Source of the DNA: Pyrofollis japonicus
Lineage (GTDB): Archaea > Thermoproteota > Thermoprotei_A > Sulfolobales > Pyrodictiaceae
Direction of reading: 5' to 3'
Assembly: GCF_033097485.1 (NCBI RefSeq)
Contig: NZ_AP028634.1
Coordinates: 1,727,126-1,791,125, forward strand
DNA: 64,000 nt
Below, one piece after another: positions 17,213 to 25,562 of the stretch. The first letter of the stretch is position 1. Every line of letters starts with the position of its first letter. The translations under genes and the position numbers were made by a program. The notes under the pieces are model-generated. The model saw only the letters and a program-made list of their open reading frames with translations, was not told the origin of the DNA and did not search any database.

Positions 17213-17577
17213 GCCAGGTGCACCTCCTTTTATGTTCTGGTGCACATAAGTAGTGTCTATGTATTCCCTTTCCGACGCCTTCTCACGTATAGATTATCTC
17301 TACTTTTCGGCCCCAGTTAAAAAGTTATCTATCAGAACAGAAAGAGTTTTGAATAAGTTTTATCGTGACCTTTAACGCCGTAAAGGGTTCACCAAATATC
17401 TAAAAAGTCTACAACAATATCATAAAATGTATACTATTTTTCAAATAAATATCTACATTAATTTATTTATATCTTTTTAAAAGTAATATATTTGATTAAA
17501 ATGTCTCGGTAATGGATGAACCGGTCCCGAGGAATAAATTAGGCTGCCCCGTGAACCCTAAGGGCGGCGATTAAGGT
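17213..17577. promoter_or_regulatory. Divergent promoter region of the hydrogenase operon
   Basis: An AT-rich spacer of 365 bases with no gene. For the hydrogenase operon, CTTTTTAA on the minus strand (17317-17324) is a TATA candidate and implies a leader of about 80 bases with a GGAGGTG site at its end. For the rightward gene, the AATAAATTA segment near 17532 is the nearest TATA candidate. CCTTTA and TAAAGG form a short inverted repeat at 17369-17386, a possible operator. The stretch from 17400 to 17510 is very AT rich and may hold further binding sites. Confidence 0.4.
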
Positions 17578-17970
17578 ATGAGTGACCTCTCTCTTGAGAA
17601 GTGTGATCCACGAGAAATTATTGAAAAGATAAGTAATGCCCTTGAGAGCCCGGAGTGGAGCAAGTGGCTAAACGAGACTATGCAAGCATTCGCTGCAGCA
17701 CTAACCGGTGTCGCTGAGAGACGAATGACTGATGCCGTGGCGGCACTCTTCCTCGCACAGGTCGGTAGTAGCTTCTACGCGGCCGCAAGGATGCTTGGAC
17801 GTGGCCCCGAGGAGGCGCTGGAAGAGGCTAAGAAGGATCTTTGCAGAGTATATACTGCTGCCTTATGGTTCCTTCGTCAAAGCTTTGATACAGGAACACT
17901 TGAGGAAAATTACAAGAACGCTCTATCGATGATAGCGAGCAACAAGGAAAGCATGGAGAAAAAAGAGTAA
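17578..17970 (+). CDS. Hypothetical helical protein in the hydrogenase locus
   Basis: A 130-residue, almost entirely alpha-helical, acidic protein without membrane span or metal motif. Two isolated Cys (about 9 and 88) are present. No family recognised. Its start is divergent from the hydrogenase structural operon, and it leads a rightward group that ends with the maturation protease. This suggests a chaperone or accessory role in hydrogenase assembly, by context only. Confidence 0.6.
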   Translation: MSDLSLEKCDPREIIEKISNALESPEWSKWLNETMQAFAAALTGVAERRMTDAVAALFLAQVGSSFYAAARMLGRGPEEALEEAKKDLCRVYTAALWFLRQSFDTGTLEENYKNALSMIASNKESMEKKE

Positions 17971-18092
17971 ATATCATGTCAGCAACGTAGTAACATGTAT
18001 GACAAACCGGTGCGGCTTTAAAGCTAGTTGCTCAGCACATACAAGCAATAAAGGAACAAGAGGCGTAGAGAACAAGTAGGAGGCGTCTCTTC

Positions 18093-18488
18093 GTGCGTAG
18101 TGACCCAGTTAGGCGTAGGGCTCTTATCGAGGCTTTTAGAGAGGTGGCAAGGGTAGCTGGGACCATCAATAGGTTCTTCGAGGAAGTTGATAGCGAGGTG
18201 AAGAAGAGCCTTAGGGATGCCCTTGGCGTACCTGGGCCCGAGGAACAGCTGCTTAGGAAATTGTATACCTTTAAGCCAGCGAAGCCCGAGAGCACTGAGG
18301 AGCTTAAGAGGCTTATAGCCCGATACATGGGGCTGGAGGATAGCGGGGTAGACGTATTTGAGTATCTCCGCTCGCCTGGTAGCAGTAGTACCGGACACGA
18401 TGGAGAGGGGAGGAGAGAGCCTCCTCTCAATGATGCTGGAGAAGGGGGACGAGACGAGGATAGGCAACTGCATAGTAATAGAGGCTGA
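18093..18488 (+). CDS. Hypothetical protein, possible 5' half of a frameshifted gene
   Basis: From a GTG the frame encodes a convincing helical stretch up to about residue 92 (ending near VFEYLRSP). The tail beyond that, overlapping the next frame, is Gly/Ser/Arg rich and looks like the shadow of the +1 frame rather than real protein. Together with the following gene it may be one coding sequence broken or joined by a frameshift near 18358-18400. Not recognised as a family. Placed between the helical protein and the maturation protease of the hydrogenase locus. Confidence 0.5.
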   Translation: MRSDPVRRRALIEAFREVARVAGTINRFFEEVDSEVKKSLRDALGVPGPEEQLLRKLYTFKPAKPESTEELKRLIARYMGLEDSGVDVFEYLRSPGSSSTGHDGEGRREPPLNDAGEGGRDEDRQLHSNRG

Positions 18489-18816
18489 CATGGACGCGCT
18501 AGCTCTAATAGACGAGGCAAGGAGGCTTGGTGCAAGCGAGATCGTATTGCTTGGTCCTCTACACCGCGATAATAGGCAGCGTGGAATCTACTTAGAGCGG
18601 GTAGAGCCGAATAAGAGCGCGGCTTCTAGTCCAAACAAGCTTGTCAAGGAGCTTTGGGGCAATCTTACGGGCAGCCTACGCCTAGACGACTATGTTGCAG
18701 CCATGCGCATACTATACGATAAGCCATTCTATGTCGCTGAGTGCGACCCAGGTGACACAGATGAGTGCAGAGACCTCGTCGAGCAGTGGCTCAGAGAGTA
18801 CTGTGGCCAAGCCTAG
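18358..18816 (+). CDS. Hypothetical protein, possible 3' half of a frameshifted gene
   Basis: The coding character is clear from about ARLVAVVPDT onwards. An alpha/beta protein follows, with VLLGPLHRDN and an acidic, Cys-containing end. The printed TTG start gives 152 residues and an overlap of 131 bases with the preceding frame; ATG at 18400 would give about 138 residues and an 89-base overlap. Both overlaps are unusually long, which argues for a frameshift or a fused product. Function unknown; the gene is followed, with a 14-base overlap, by the hydrogenase maturation protease. Confidence 0.55.
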   Translation: MSISARLVAVVPDTMERGGESLLSMMLEKGDETRIGNCIVIEADMDALALIDEARRLGASEIVLLGPLHRDNRQRGIYLERVEPNKSAASSPNKLVKELWGNLTGSLRLDDYVAAMRILYDKPFYVAECDPGDTDECRDLVEQWLREYCGQA

Positions 18817-19363
18817 GATATTGGTTTTCGGCACAGGAAATACTTTCTACGGCGACGACGGCATAGGCTATTGCCTTGTAAAAGCCCTAGAGAAGTGCGT
18901 CAAATCGTTAGGCACAGACCTGGTCTCCATCCAGGCCCTTAACCCTGGCCACGCCACGCTACTAGAAGGGTACGATTACGCGATATTCCTCGACGCCTAT
19001 ATTGACCCGGAGGCACCAAAGGACGCGGACATAGTTGTGCACGAGCTCGATCCTTCGCTTCTCGACGAGGCGGATATAGTATTAGCCATAGAGGGTATCG
19101 AGCCACATAGCCTCGATCCTTTGAAGCTACTAGTGCTGGCTAGGGGAGCTTCGCTTTTCAGCGGCAAGGGGTTCCTCATAGGGATAAGGCCGGAGATAAT
19201 TGACTTCAACAAGCCCTTGAGCAAAGAGGTCAAAGAGAGAGGAATCAAGGCGATCAAGAAACTAGCCGAGATACTTGGCAATCTAGGACTTGAACTCACC
19301 ATAGACTATGAGTGTGTAAAGAGCTTTCTCGACGAGAAGTGCAATGGACCACTATTAGACTAA
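18803..19363 (+). CDS. Hydrogenase maturation protease (HyaD/HycI family)
   Basis: A 186-residue endopeptidase of the family that removes the C-terminal peptide of the [NiFe] large subunit. Visible features are GTGNTFYGDDG at 10-20, an Asp in FLDAY (64) and a His in IEPHSLDP (102), matching the residues that recognise nickel in this family. The GTG at 18803 is preferred because the glycine-rich strand RILVFGTGN begins five residues later; longer frames read back into the preceding gene. The likely substrate is the large subunit encoded at 12.6-14.6 kb, cleaved after its DPCxxCxxH motif. Confidence 0.88.
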   Translation: MAKPRILVFGTGNTFYGDDGIGYCLVKALEKCVKSLGTDLVSIQALNPGHATLLEGYDYAIFLDAYIDPEAPKDADIVVHELDPSLLDEADIVLAIEGIEPHSLDPLKLLVLARGASLFSGKGFLIGIRPEIIDFNKPLSKEVKERGIKAIKKLAEILGNLGLELTIDYECVKSFLDEKCNGPLLD

Positions 19364-19391
19364 GCTACTGAGCATTGAACAGTACACGTTT

Positions 19392-21728
19392 CTATACTGT
19401 TCTAGGCTTTTCCAGGAGCCCGAGCTTCGCGGCCGCAACCATTACTTGGCCGACTGCGACCCCTCCATCCCCTGGCGGTAGTCGGTGTTGAAGCACAGCC
19501 TCTAGCCCGTGCTCGCGCAAAGCCTCCCTTACCCCCTGGACTATGTATGTATTCACAGCTGCGCCGCCGGAGACAAAGATGGGACCATCAAGGCCTTTGG
19601 CTGCACGGGCAGCTGCTTCTCCAAGTGCCCTCCCCAGAGCCTTCTGGATAGTGAATGCGACATCGCTAACGCTATACTTATCAATGGCTTCGAGAACCCA
19701 GCTCAGCAGCTTCCTTACATCAACTACTACTCGCCCGTAAGCAGTAATGAGGGGCGGCGTAAAGCCCAGGTCTCTGCCCTTTCTCGCTGCTGCTTCAAGC
19801 CTCATAGCTGGTTCACCCTCATAGCCCCTGTGCCACCCTATGCGGAGCAACGCAGAGAACGCGTCAAGCGTTCTACCCATGCTCGTGGTAAGAGGTTGAG
19901 AATCCAGGCCAGCCTGCCTATAGGCTATCCTAGCCTCGGTCTCCCCGTAGGGAAGTTTGTCTCTCTCTAGGAGCCCTCTCTTAGCGAGAATCCCTACTAC
20001 CTCTTCTTCCCCGAGCCCGCTGGCCTTCATCAGCCCTATTAGTGCTCTAACGGGCCATTCGACTGCACGTTCTCCACCAGGGAGGCGGAAGGGATAGAGG
20101 CTCGCGACTCTAGTGAAATTCGAGTAGCTTGCTACGAGTACTTCGCCGCCCCATATGGTGCCGTCGGAGCCATAGCCAGTCCCATCAATAGTTATAGCAA
20201 CGTGTTCCTCGCCAGGCTCTACACCGTGCTCAGCCATAGCGCTGGCTGCGTGAGCATGATGGTGTTGTACTTCTACGAGTTCTGCACCATATTCCTCCGA
20301 CATCCTTGCAGCTAGGCCGCGATTATGGTAGCCTGGATGCATGTCTAGTGCTACGAAGCGAGGCCTCAGTCCATAGACTCTTATGAGCCAGCGTAGCTCC
20401 TTCTCAAGGTCCTCCAGCTGCCCGGGCTCATCAAGGTCTCCTATGAACTGCGTCGGGACTATCTTGTCCTCGAACGAGACTGCTCCCGCTACTTGCAGCT
20501 CCGCACCGACTGCTATGCCTTCCGGCAACCAAGCCCTAACACGAATCCATGCAGGTGCATAGCCGCGGGCACGGCGCAAGAACACTAGCTCGCCATCGGT
20601 ATATCTCAACACGCTGTCATCTACTCTGTGAACTATCTCACGCTCGTGCGTTACAACGTAGTCCGCTATTCCTCTTAGATGCGTGAATACACACTCTATA
20701 GAGGTGCACATGGGGTACCCGGTCTCGTTCCCACTCGTCATTATGAGGAAACCATCCCTCAGCTCTTCTAGAAGCATGACTTGTAGCCCGGTATATGGCA
20801 GCATAACTCCAATAGTGTCTAGGCCAGGCGCGACGAGCTCGGAGACGGGGGAGTCTTCTCGCCTTGGGAGCAAAATTATTGGGCGCTCAGCTGACCTAAG
20901 CACTGCACACGCATCGGAAGGGGGAATAGCTATTTTCTCAACAATGCTACAGTCCCGCGCCATTAGGGCAAATGGTTTCGTCGGCCTTCTCTTCCTGCGA
21001 CGAAGCTCGGCAACAACACTATCGTCGCTCGCAAGCGCTGCGAGATGGTACCCGCCCACACCCTTTATTGCGAGTATGTGCCCCTCCTCTATCCGCTCTG
21101 CAGCCCACTTGGCAGGATCGTCTACGGGGATAATGTTGCCCTCCATATCGTACACGATGGTTCTTGGCCCGCACTGTTTACAGCTAATTCCCTGGGCGTG
21201 GAACCTGCGGATGTTCTCCGGATTGCTGTAGTCGCGTCTACAATCTATGCAGAGGGGGAATGCCCTCATGGCAGTGTTTTCGCGGTCATACGGTATGTCG
21301 TACATCATTGAGAAACGGGGCCCGCACCAAGCACAGCTGTTCCAAGGGTAACGGTAGTACCTTGACACGGGATCATGTATCTCTGCGACACAGTGCGGGC
21401 ATATGCCGAAGTCCGGGGGTATCATGCTCCGCTTGCTACGTCTTCGCTCACTCTTCCTGATACTGAACCCTCGGTACCATTTCGGAGATACGGGCTCTAC
21501 TTCTAGCTCCTCTATTCTTGCTGGTGGGGGTTTCTCCTCGTACAAGCCTATGAGGAAGCTCTTGAGTTGCTCTGGGCTGCCCTCGACCCATACTTCTACC
21601 TCGCTTCCACCGAGGTTTAGGACGTAGCCTTTGAGGCTGCGGGATACTGCTAGCCTGTATATGAAGGGGCGGAAGCCGACGCCCTGAACTATTCCCGTAA
21701 TTCTGATCTTCAGCGCTCTCCTATCCAA
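19392..21728 (-). CDS. hypF: Carbamoyltransferase HypF, [NiFe] hydrogenase maturation
   Basis: A full-length 778-residue HypF. Domain order: acylphosphatase (catalytic Arg20 and Asn38, motif GIVQGVGFRPF), two zinc fingers (Cys110/113/132/135 and 160/163/183/186), YrdC-like ATP domain from about 200, then a Kae1-like carbamoyltransferase domain with VQHHHAHAAS. HypF makes thiocarboxamide from carbamoyl phosphate on the C-terminal Cys of HypE, the source of cyanide ligands. TTG start. It is encoded downstream of hypE on the same strand and ends close to the convergent maturation protease gene. Confidence 0.96.
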   Translation of the reverse strand: MDRRALKIRITGIVQGVGFRPFIYRLAVSRSLKGYVLNLGGSEVEVWVEGSPEQLKSFLIGLYEEKPPPARIEELEVEPVSPKWYRGFSIRKSERRRSKRSMIPPDFGICPHCVAEIHDPVSRYYRYPWNSCAWCGPRFSMMYDIPYDRENTAMRAFPLCIDCRRDYSNPENIRRFHAQGISCKQCGPRTIVYDMEGNIIPVDDPAKWAAERIEEGHILAIKGVGGYHLAALASDDSVVAELRRRKRRPTKPFALMARDCSIVEKIAIPPSDACAVLRSAERPIILLPRREDSPVSELVAPGLDTIGVMLPYTGLQVMLLEELRDGFLIMTSGNETGYPMCTSIECVFTHLRGIADYVVTHEREIVHRVDDSVLRYTDGELVFLRRARGYAPAWIRVRAWLPEGIAVGAELQVAGAVSFEDKIVPTQFIGDLDEPGQLEDLEKELRWLIRVYGLRPRFVALDMHPGYHNRGLAARMSEEYGAELVEVQHHHAHAASAMAEHGVEPGEEHVAITIDGTGYGSDGTIWGGEVLVASYSNFTRVASLYPFRLPGGERAVEWPVRALIGLMKASGLGEEEVVGILAKRGLLERDKLPYGETEARIAYRQAGLDSQPLTTSMGRTLDAFSALLRIGWHRGYEGEPAMRLEAAARKGRDLGFTPPLITAYGRVVVDVRKLLSWVLEAIDKYSVSDVAFTIQKALGRALGEAAARAAKGLDGPIFVSGGAAVNTYIVQGVREALREHGLEAVLQHRLPPGDGGVAVGQVMVAAAKLGLLEKPRTV

Positions 21729-21840
21729 TGCCTATACACGCCTCGCCACAAGCGAGGAAAACAATGATAAAGTGTTGACACAAACGGGGATATGGCTAGA
21801 AGGAATTAACTGCGAGAAGCGGCGAGAAGCTCAACCATCT

Positions 21841-22902
21841 TTAGCATATTCTTGGCACTATCTCGCCGCTCGGCGGCTCTAGTATTCTTACCCCGCCAGT
21901 CACGCTCTTGAGGAGCACTCGGCCAGCATGATGCGGGTCCTTCGGCTCGTAGACCTGGCCTATTATTGCTGCCTCCTTGTAGCCAAGGCCGTGTATGAAG
22001 TCTAGGATCTCCTCTGCCTTTGACCCATCAACTGCTAGGACTGCTGCTCCCTCGTTTGCAAGGCTTAAGGGGTCTACGCCAAGCATTTCCGCGTATTCTT
22101 TTACCTGGGGGCGTATTGGCACCTTTTCCTCCTCTATGACTATTACTGTCCTAGTTTTCTCCGCCCAGTCGTTGGCTAGCATTGCTATGCCTCCTCTCGT
22201 AGGATCGCCAGCACCGTGAATGTAGTTGCGATACTTCTCTAGGAGTGGGAGCATTAGGCTTGTTAGTGGCTTCACATCGCTTTTCACGTCGAACTCTACG
22301 CCTATGGTTTGCTGTGCGGCAAGAATTGCTGCTCCATGATCGCCTACATACCCTGTTACTATCAGCTTGTCTCCGGGCTTTATCTCGCGGTCATCAATGG
22401 GCTTTCCCTCTACTATGCCTATACCCGCAGACGCTATCACTACTCCATCTACTTGGCCTTTCGGCATAACCTTGAAGTCGCCGCCTATTAGGGCGACACT
22501 GTTTGAAACAAGAGTACTGACATAGCTGTCTATGATTTTCTTGAGCTTCTCCGTCTCGAAGCCCTCCTCAACAATAACTGCGTCAAGAGCTGCGACTGGT
22601 TTTGCCCCAACCATTAGTAGGTCGTTTATCGTGCCGCTCGCTGCGAGGACTCCTATGTCGCCGCCGGGGAAGAAGATAGGCTTAACAGTGTAAGAGTCTA
22701 TGGTTAGCGCAATATACTTGCCCCCATCAAGGGGTATGAGTGCAGCATCGTCAAGGGCGTCTAGCCCGGCCCCATTGTCCACCCTCCAGTACTCGGGTGG
22801 AACAGCATTCACTATCAAGTTCTTAATTAGGTCCTCGGTCTCCTTGCCTCCCGATCCGTGTGCAAGCGTTATTAGTTTCCAAAGCCTAACATACCATGTC
22901 AA
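21841..22902 (-). CDS. hypE: HypE, cyanide-ligand synthesis for [NiFe] hydrogenase
   Basis: A 353-residue AIRS/PurM-fold protein ending in PRIC, the C-terminal Cys that is carbamoylated by HypF and dehydrated to thiocyanate. AHGSGGKET near the N-terminus and GDPTRGGIAM in the second half are diagnostic. It overlaps the hypC stop by four bases (ATGA), showing translational coupling. It acts with HypC-HypD to build Fe(CN)2CO. Confidence 0.96.
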   Translation of the reverse strand: MTWYVRLWKLITLAHGSGGKETEDLIKNLIVNAVPPEYWRVDNGAGLDALDDAALIPLDGGKYIALTIDSYTVKPIFFPGGDIGVLAASGTINDLLMVGAKPVAALDAVIVEEGFETEKLKKIIDSYVSTLVSNSVALIGGDFKVMPKGQVDGVVIASAGIGIVEGKPIDDREIKPGDKLIVTGYVGDHGAAILAAQQTIGVEFDVKSDVKPLTSLMLPLLEKYRNYIHGAGDPTRGGIAMLANDWAEKTRTVIVIEEEKVPIRPQVKEYAEMLGVDPLSLANEGAAVLAVDGSKAEEILDFIHGLGYKEAAIIGQVYEPKDPHHAGRVLLKSVTGGVRILEPPSGEIVPRIC

Positions 22903-23171
22903 CTCTCTTCACCTTTCTCAAGATACTCGAAGAGCTGTTGTGCCTTAGACTCGAGGTCTTCTATGAACTCATTTATAGCATTAACGAGTTCTTCCGCACG
23001 CTCGGGCTTCAGCTTCTCAATTATAACGCCTGCATGCACTACTACGAGGTCGCCTGGCCTGAGATCCTCATATGTGCCGCCATATACCTCTCTTAGAACA
23101 CCGTCACCGAAATCAACTAGCACTATATCGCCTTTTACTTCCTTTACCTCTGCAGGTATACCTAGGCACAT
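22899..23171 (-). CDS. hypC: HypC, hydrogenase maturation chaperone
   Basis: A 90-residue OB-fold protein starting MCLGIPAEV; the essential Cys2 binds the Fe(CN)2CO fragment and the apo large subunit. The C-terminal helix is longer than in many HypC proteins but normal for archaea. It lies between hypD and hypE in one operon: hypD ends 67 bases upstream and hypE overlaps by four. Confidence 0.95.
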   Translation of the reverse strand: MCLGIPAEVKEVKGDIVLVDFGDGVLREVYGGTYEDLRPGDLVVVHAGVIIEKLKPERAEELVNAINEFIEDLESKAQQLFEYLEKGEES

Positions 23172-23238
23172 AGTGGCCGAACCCCGCTACTCAGTTTTGG
23201 AGAAGCAAGGGTGAAAAACTGTAACCTTGCCAATGAGG

Positions 23239-24459
23239 CTAGATTATTCCTAGGCTTTTCGCTATGTCTTCAGCAAGGCCTCCTCCGCCGAAGCGAGCCC
23301 AGACGGCACATGTTCCTTCACTGCTCACCATGCATGGCCCATAGGGTGTTCCCGGCGTACACGTTTTCATGAAGTGCGGGCAATCAGTTGGCTTCGCAAG
23401 GCCTAGGGTTACTTCTGCGCAGCGACACCCCGGTGGCAAGTCGTATCTCCACTCATCGGGTGAGAGGTCCTTTATGCCGTACTGGTGGAGCGCGTCCACA
23501 TGGCGATATTTTTCCCTAAAGGCCAGCCCGCTTTTCGGCACAAATCCTATTCCCCTCCATGCGGCGTCAACTACCTCGCAGCATTCGTTGATCTGTTTCT
23601 GCGCGGTTGTATTGCCCTCCCATGTTACGACTCTCGTATACTCGTTGACGAGCCTGGGCTTGCCTTCCACGTGTTGCCGTAATATCTCTAGGACGGCTAG
23701 TAGTACGTCAAGTGGTTCAAAGCCTGCAACCACTGTTGGTATGCCGAACTCATCCACCACGAATCTCCATGCCTTGGCGCCTACGATTGTTGACACGTGG
23801 CCGGGTGCTATGACTCCTCGTATCGGATTATCCTTGTGGGTTTCGAACGTATACCTCATTATGGGCGGAGTCAAGCGATGAACATTGATGATCGTCATAT
23901 TGCTAGGTACGTGGCCCTTCACAACGGGAGCTGCCGTTGAGGGAGCCGTGGTCTCGAACCCTACTGCGAAGAACACGCTCTCCTTCCCGTCCTTCTTGGC
24001 CATACGTATTGCGTCTAACGTGCTATAGACTACTACCACGTTTCCTCCAGCTGCTCTAGCCTCCTCGAGGCTGCGTATGTCCTTGCCACGCCTTCCAGAG
24101 CCAGGGAGTTTGTAGGCGTCACCATAGGTGAAGACGCGTATTCCTTCAAGGCTGAGCTTTATAGCCACGTCGACGTAGTAAGCGGGTGTTATGCATACAG
24201 GGCATCCAGGACCAGCTATAAGCTCGACATCCGGAGGCATGAGGCTCCGTAGTCCGAAATGAGTTATTGTGTACTCGTGTGTGCCGCAGAAGTCCATTAT
24301 CTTGATCGGCGACTGGCCTACCCGGGCAACAGCTTTTGGGGCCAATTGGTGTATCTTTTCAACGACTTTTCTCGTATACTCGCTGCGGCGGAGAAGCTCC
24401 TCAAGGCGCTTGAGAAGCATCGCCCGCTGCTCGCCTAATGACAAGGCTTTGTGCACCAC
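23239..24459 (-). CDS. hypD: HypD, iron-sulfur scaffold for Fe(CN)2CO assembly
   Basis: A 406-residue protein with all signature motifs: CGTHEYTITHFGLR (Cys58), GPGCPVC (Cys86 and Cys89), the central GFETTAPSTA, and the C-terminal Cys-rich region binding a [4Fe-4S] cluster (CRCAEVTLG, DCPHF, GPCMVS, GTCAVW). HypD with HypC holds the iron while cyanide and CO are attached. It is the first gene of hypD-hypC-hypE, with hypF following. Confidence 0.96.
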   Translation of the reverse strand: MVHKALSLGEQRAMLLKRLEELLRRSEYTRKVVEKIHQLAPKAVARVGQSPIKIMDFCGTHEYTITHFGLRSLMPPDVELIAGPGCPVCITPAYYVDVAIKLSLEGIRVFTYGDAYKLPGSGRRGKDIRSLEEARAAGGNVVVVYSTLDAIRMAKKDGKESVFFAVGFETTAPSTAAPVVKGHVPSNMTIINVHRLTPPIMRYTFETHKDNPIRGVIAPGHVSTIVGAKAWRFVVDEFGIPTVVAGFEPLDVLLAVLEILRQHVEGKPRLVNEYTRVVTWEGNTTAQKQINECCEVVDAAWRGIGFVPKSGLAFREKYRHVDALHQYGIKDLSPDEWRYDLPPGCRCAEVTLGLAKPTDCPHFMKTCTPGTPYGPCMVSSEGTCAVWARFGGGGLAEDIAKSLGII

Positions 24460-24547
24460 CCCCGCTGACTAGGAGCACCTCCTGCTTTGGGGATGATAAA
24501 CTTGTTTCTACGAAGACAGTATAAGATAACGAGATAAACACAATATT

Positions 24548-25435
24548 TTACTCATGCAGCCTTGCCGCAACACCGCTGCCCGTTATTCTCAACCGGTATA
24601 CACCCTCATAGTGATCACGGAGCTCCGCGAAGACTACATCTTCTTTACCCTTTCTTGGAAGGATTATTGCAACCTTCTTCTTAACATACCAGTTCTCGAC
24701 AAGCATCCTGCTCCTAAGTCTTTCAAAGAACTCTGCATCCTCATCACTAGCCATTCCTACGCGTCTACTAAAGCACCGTGACTGTTCAAAGAAGCTTCTA
24801 AGACTCGGTGACTGAATGAAACGCACAAATGCGCGAGACCCTTCATCAATAATCTTCTCGCCGAGCAATCGATGCATATCACTAGTACTCATCTCGCCCA
24901 TGACTACAGCCACTACCTCTCGCTCCGGCACAGAATAGCTCTCAACTCGGGCCAGCCCCGGCCCACCAGCTGATAGGCGGGCCTCAAGCCACCTCCCATA
25001 AACCATTGCCACTACGTCGCCGAGCCCTGTCCCTGCAACCACTTCGGCTCTATGGGCTAGTGCCGCTGCTTCGACAAAGCCTAAGCCACTTAAGAGCCCC
25101 GAGCCAAGAGAAACGCCAAGAGCTACCGTCGCAGAGACCGCGAAGCCCGAGCCAAGAGGCACCGGTGAGCTTATGCTGATACATGCTGGATGCAATGCCT
25201 CGTTCTTGGTGACCTCATTTACAACGGGTGGCAGGGCTCTAAGCATCTCATCGCCTAGGCGTATCTCGATGTTCCAGGCATCGCATGGCCTTGCCTCTAC
25301 AACAACACGTGGCTCCAGTAAAAGCCCTGCGCCAAGGCTACCGGATAGCAGCGGCTCGCTACGCCACACGGGAACCCAGAACCCGGTAACATGCAAGGGA
25401 ATCTCCAGTACCACCTTCCTGCTCTCATCACTCAT
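24548..25435 (-). CDS. Pantoate kinase (GHMP family)
   Basis: A 295-residue GHMP kinase-fold protein with the ATP-binding loop SSPVPLGSGFAVSA near residues 90-103 and the usual small C-terminal domain. It fits the archaeal pantoate kinase family (COG1829 type), which phosphorylates pantoate in the archaeal route to CoA, replacing bacterial pantothenate kinase. Divergent to coaBC, 127 bases away, which strengthens the assignment; phosphopantothenate synthetase itself is not in the window. Confidence 0.85.
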   Translation of the reverse strand: MSDESRKVVLEIPLHVTGFWVPVWRSEPLLSGSLGAGLLLEPRVVVEARPCDAWNIEIRLGDEMLRALPPVVNEVTKNEALHPACISISSPVPLGSGFAVSATVALGVSLGSGLLSGLGFVEAAALAHRAEVVAGTGLGDVVAMVYGRWLEARLSAGGPGLARVESYSVPEREVVAVVMGEMSTSDMHRLLGEKIIDEGSRAFVRFIQSPSLRSFFEQSRCFSRRVGMASDEDAEFFERLRSRMLVENWYVKKKVAIILPRKGKEDVVFAELRDHYEGVYRLRITGSGVAARLHE

Positions 25436-25523
25436 GCTAGTATCCCGTTACTTGCTCAGCGATAACAGCATCTATAATTCGTAGTGGTATCTGCGCATGT
25501 GCTGCGGCAAAAGAGCTATACAC

Positions 25524-25561
25524 GGCTCATGAGCCTTAATCCTCTCTACAAGGGTGTAGAG
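25524..25561. promoter_or_regulatory. Palindromes between pantoate kinase and coaBC
   Basis: GGCTCATGAGCC at 25524-25535 is a perfect 12-base palindrome. A second inverted repeat, CTCTACA and TGTAGAG with a 4-base loop (25544-25561), ends two bases before the coaBC GTG. CTTAAT between them is a weak TATA candidate that would make coaBC nearly leaderless. The arrangement suggests an operator controlling both CoA genes; no regulator is identified. Confidence 0.4.
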
Positions 25562-25562
25562 G

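Noticed and set aside
20683-21231. Long plus-strand frame inside hypF
   Set aside because: It is fully antisense to a well-supported enzyme with intact motifs. High Ser/Arg content is typical of a shadow frame.
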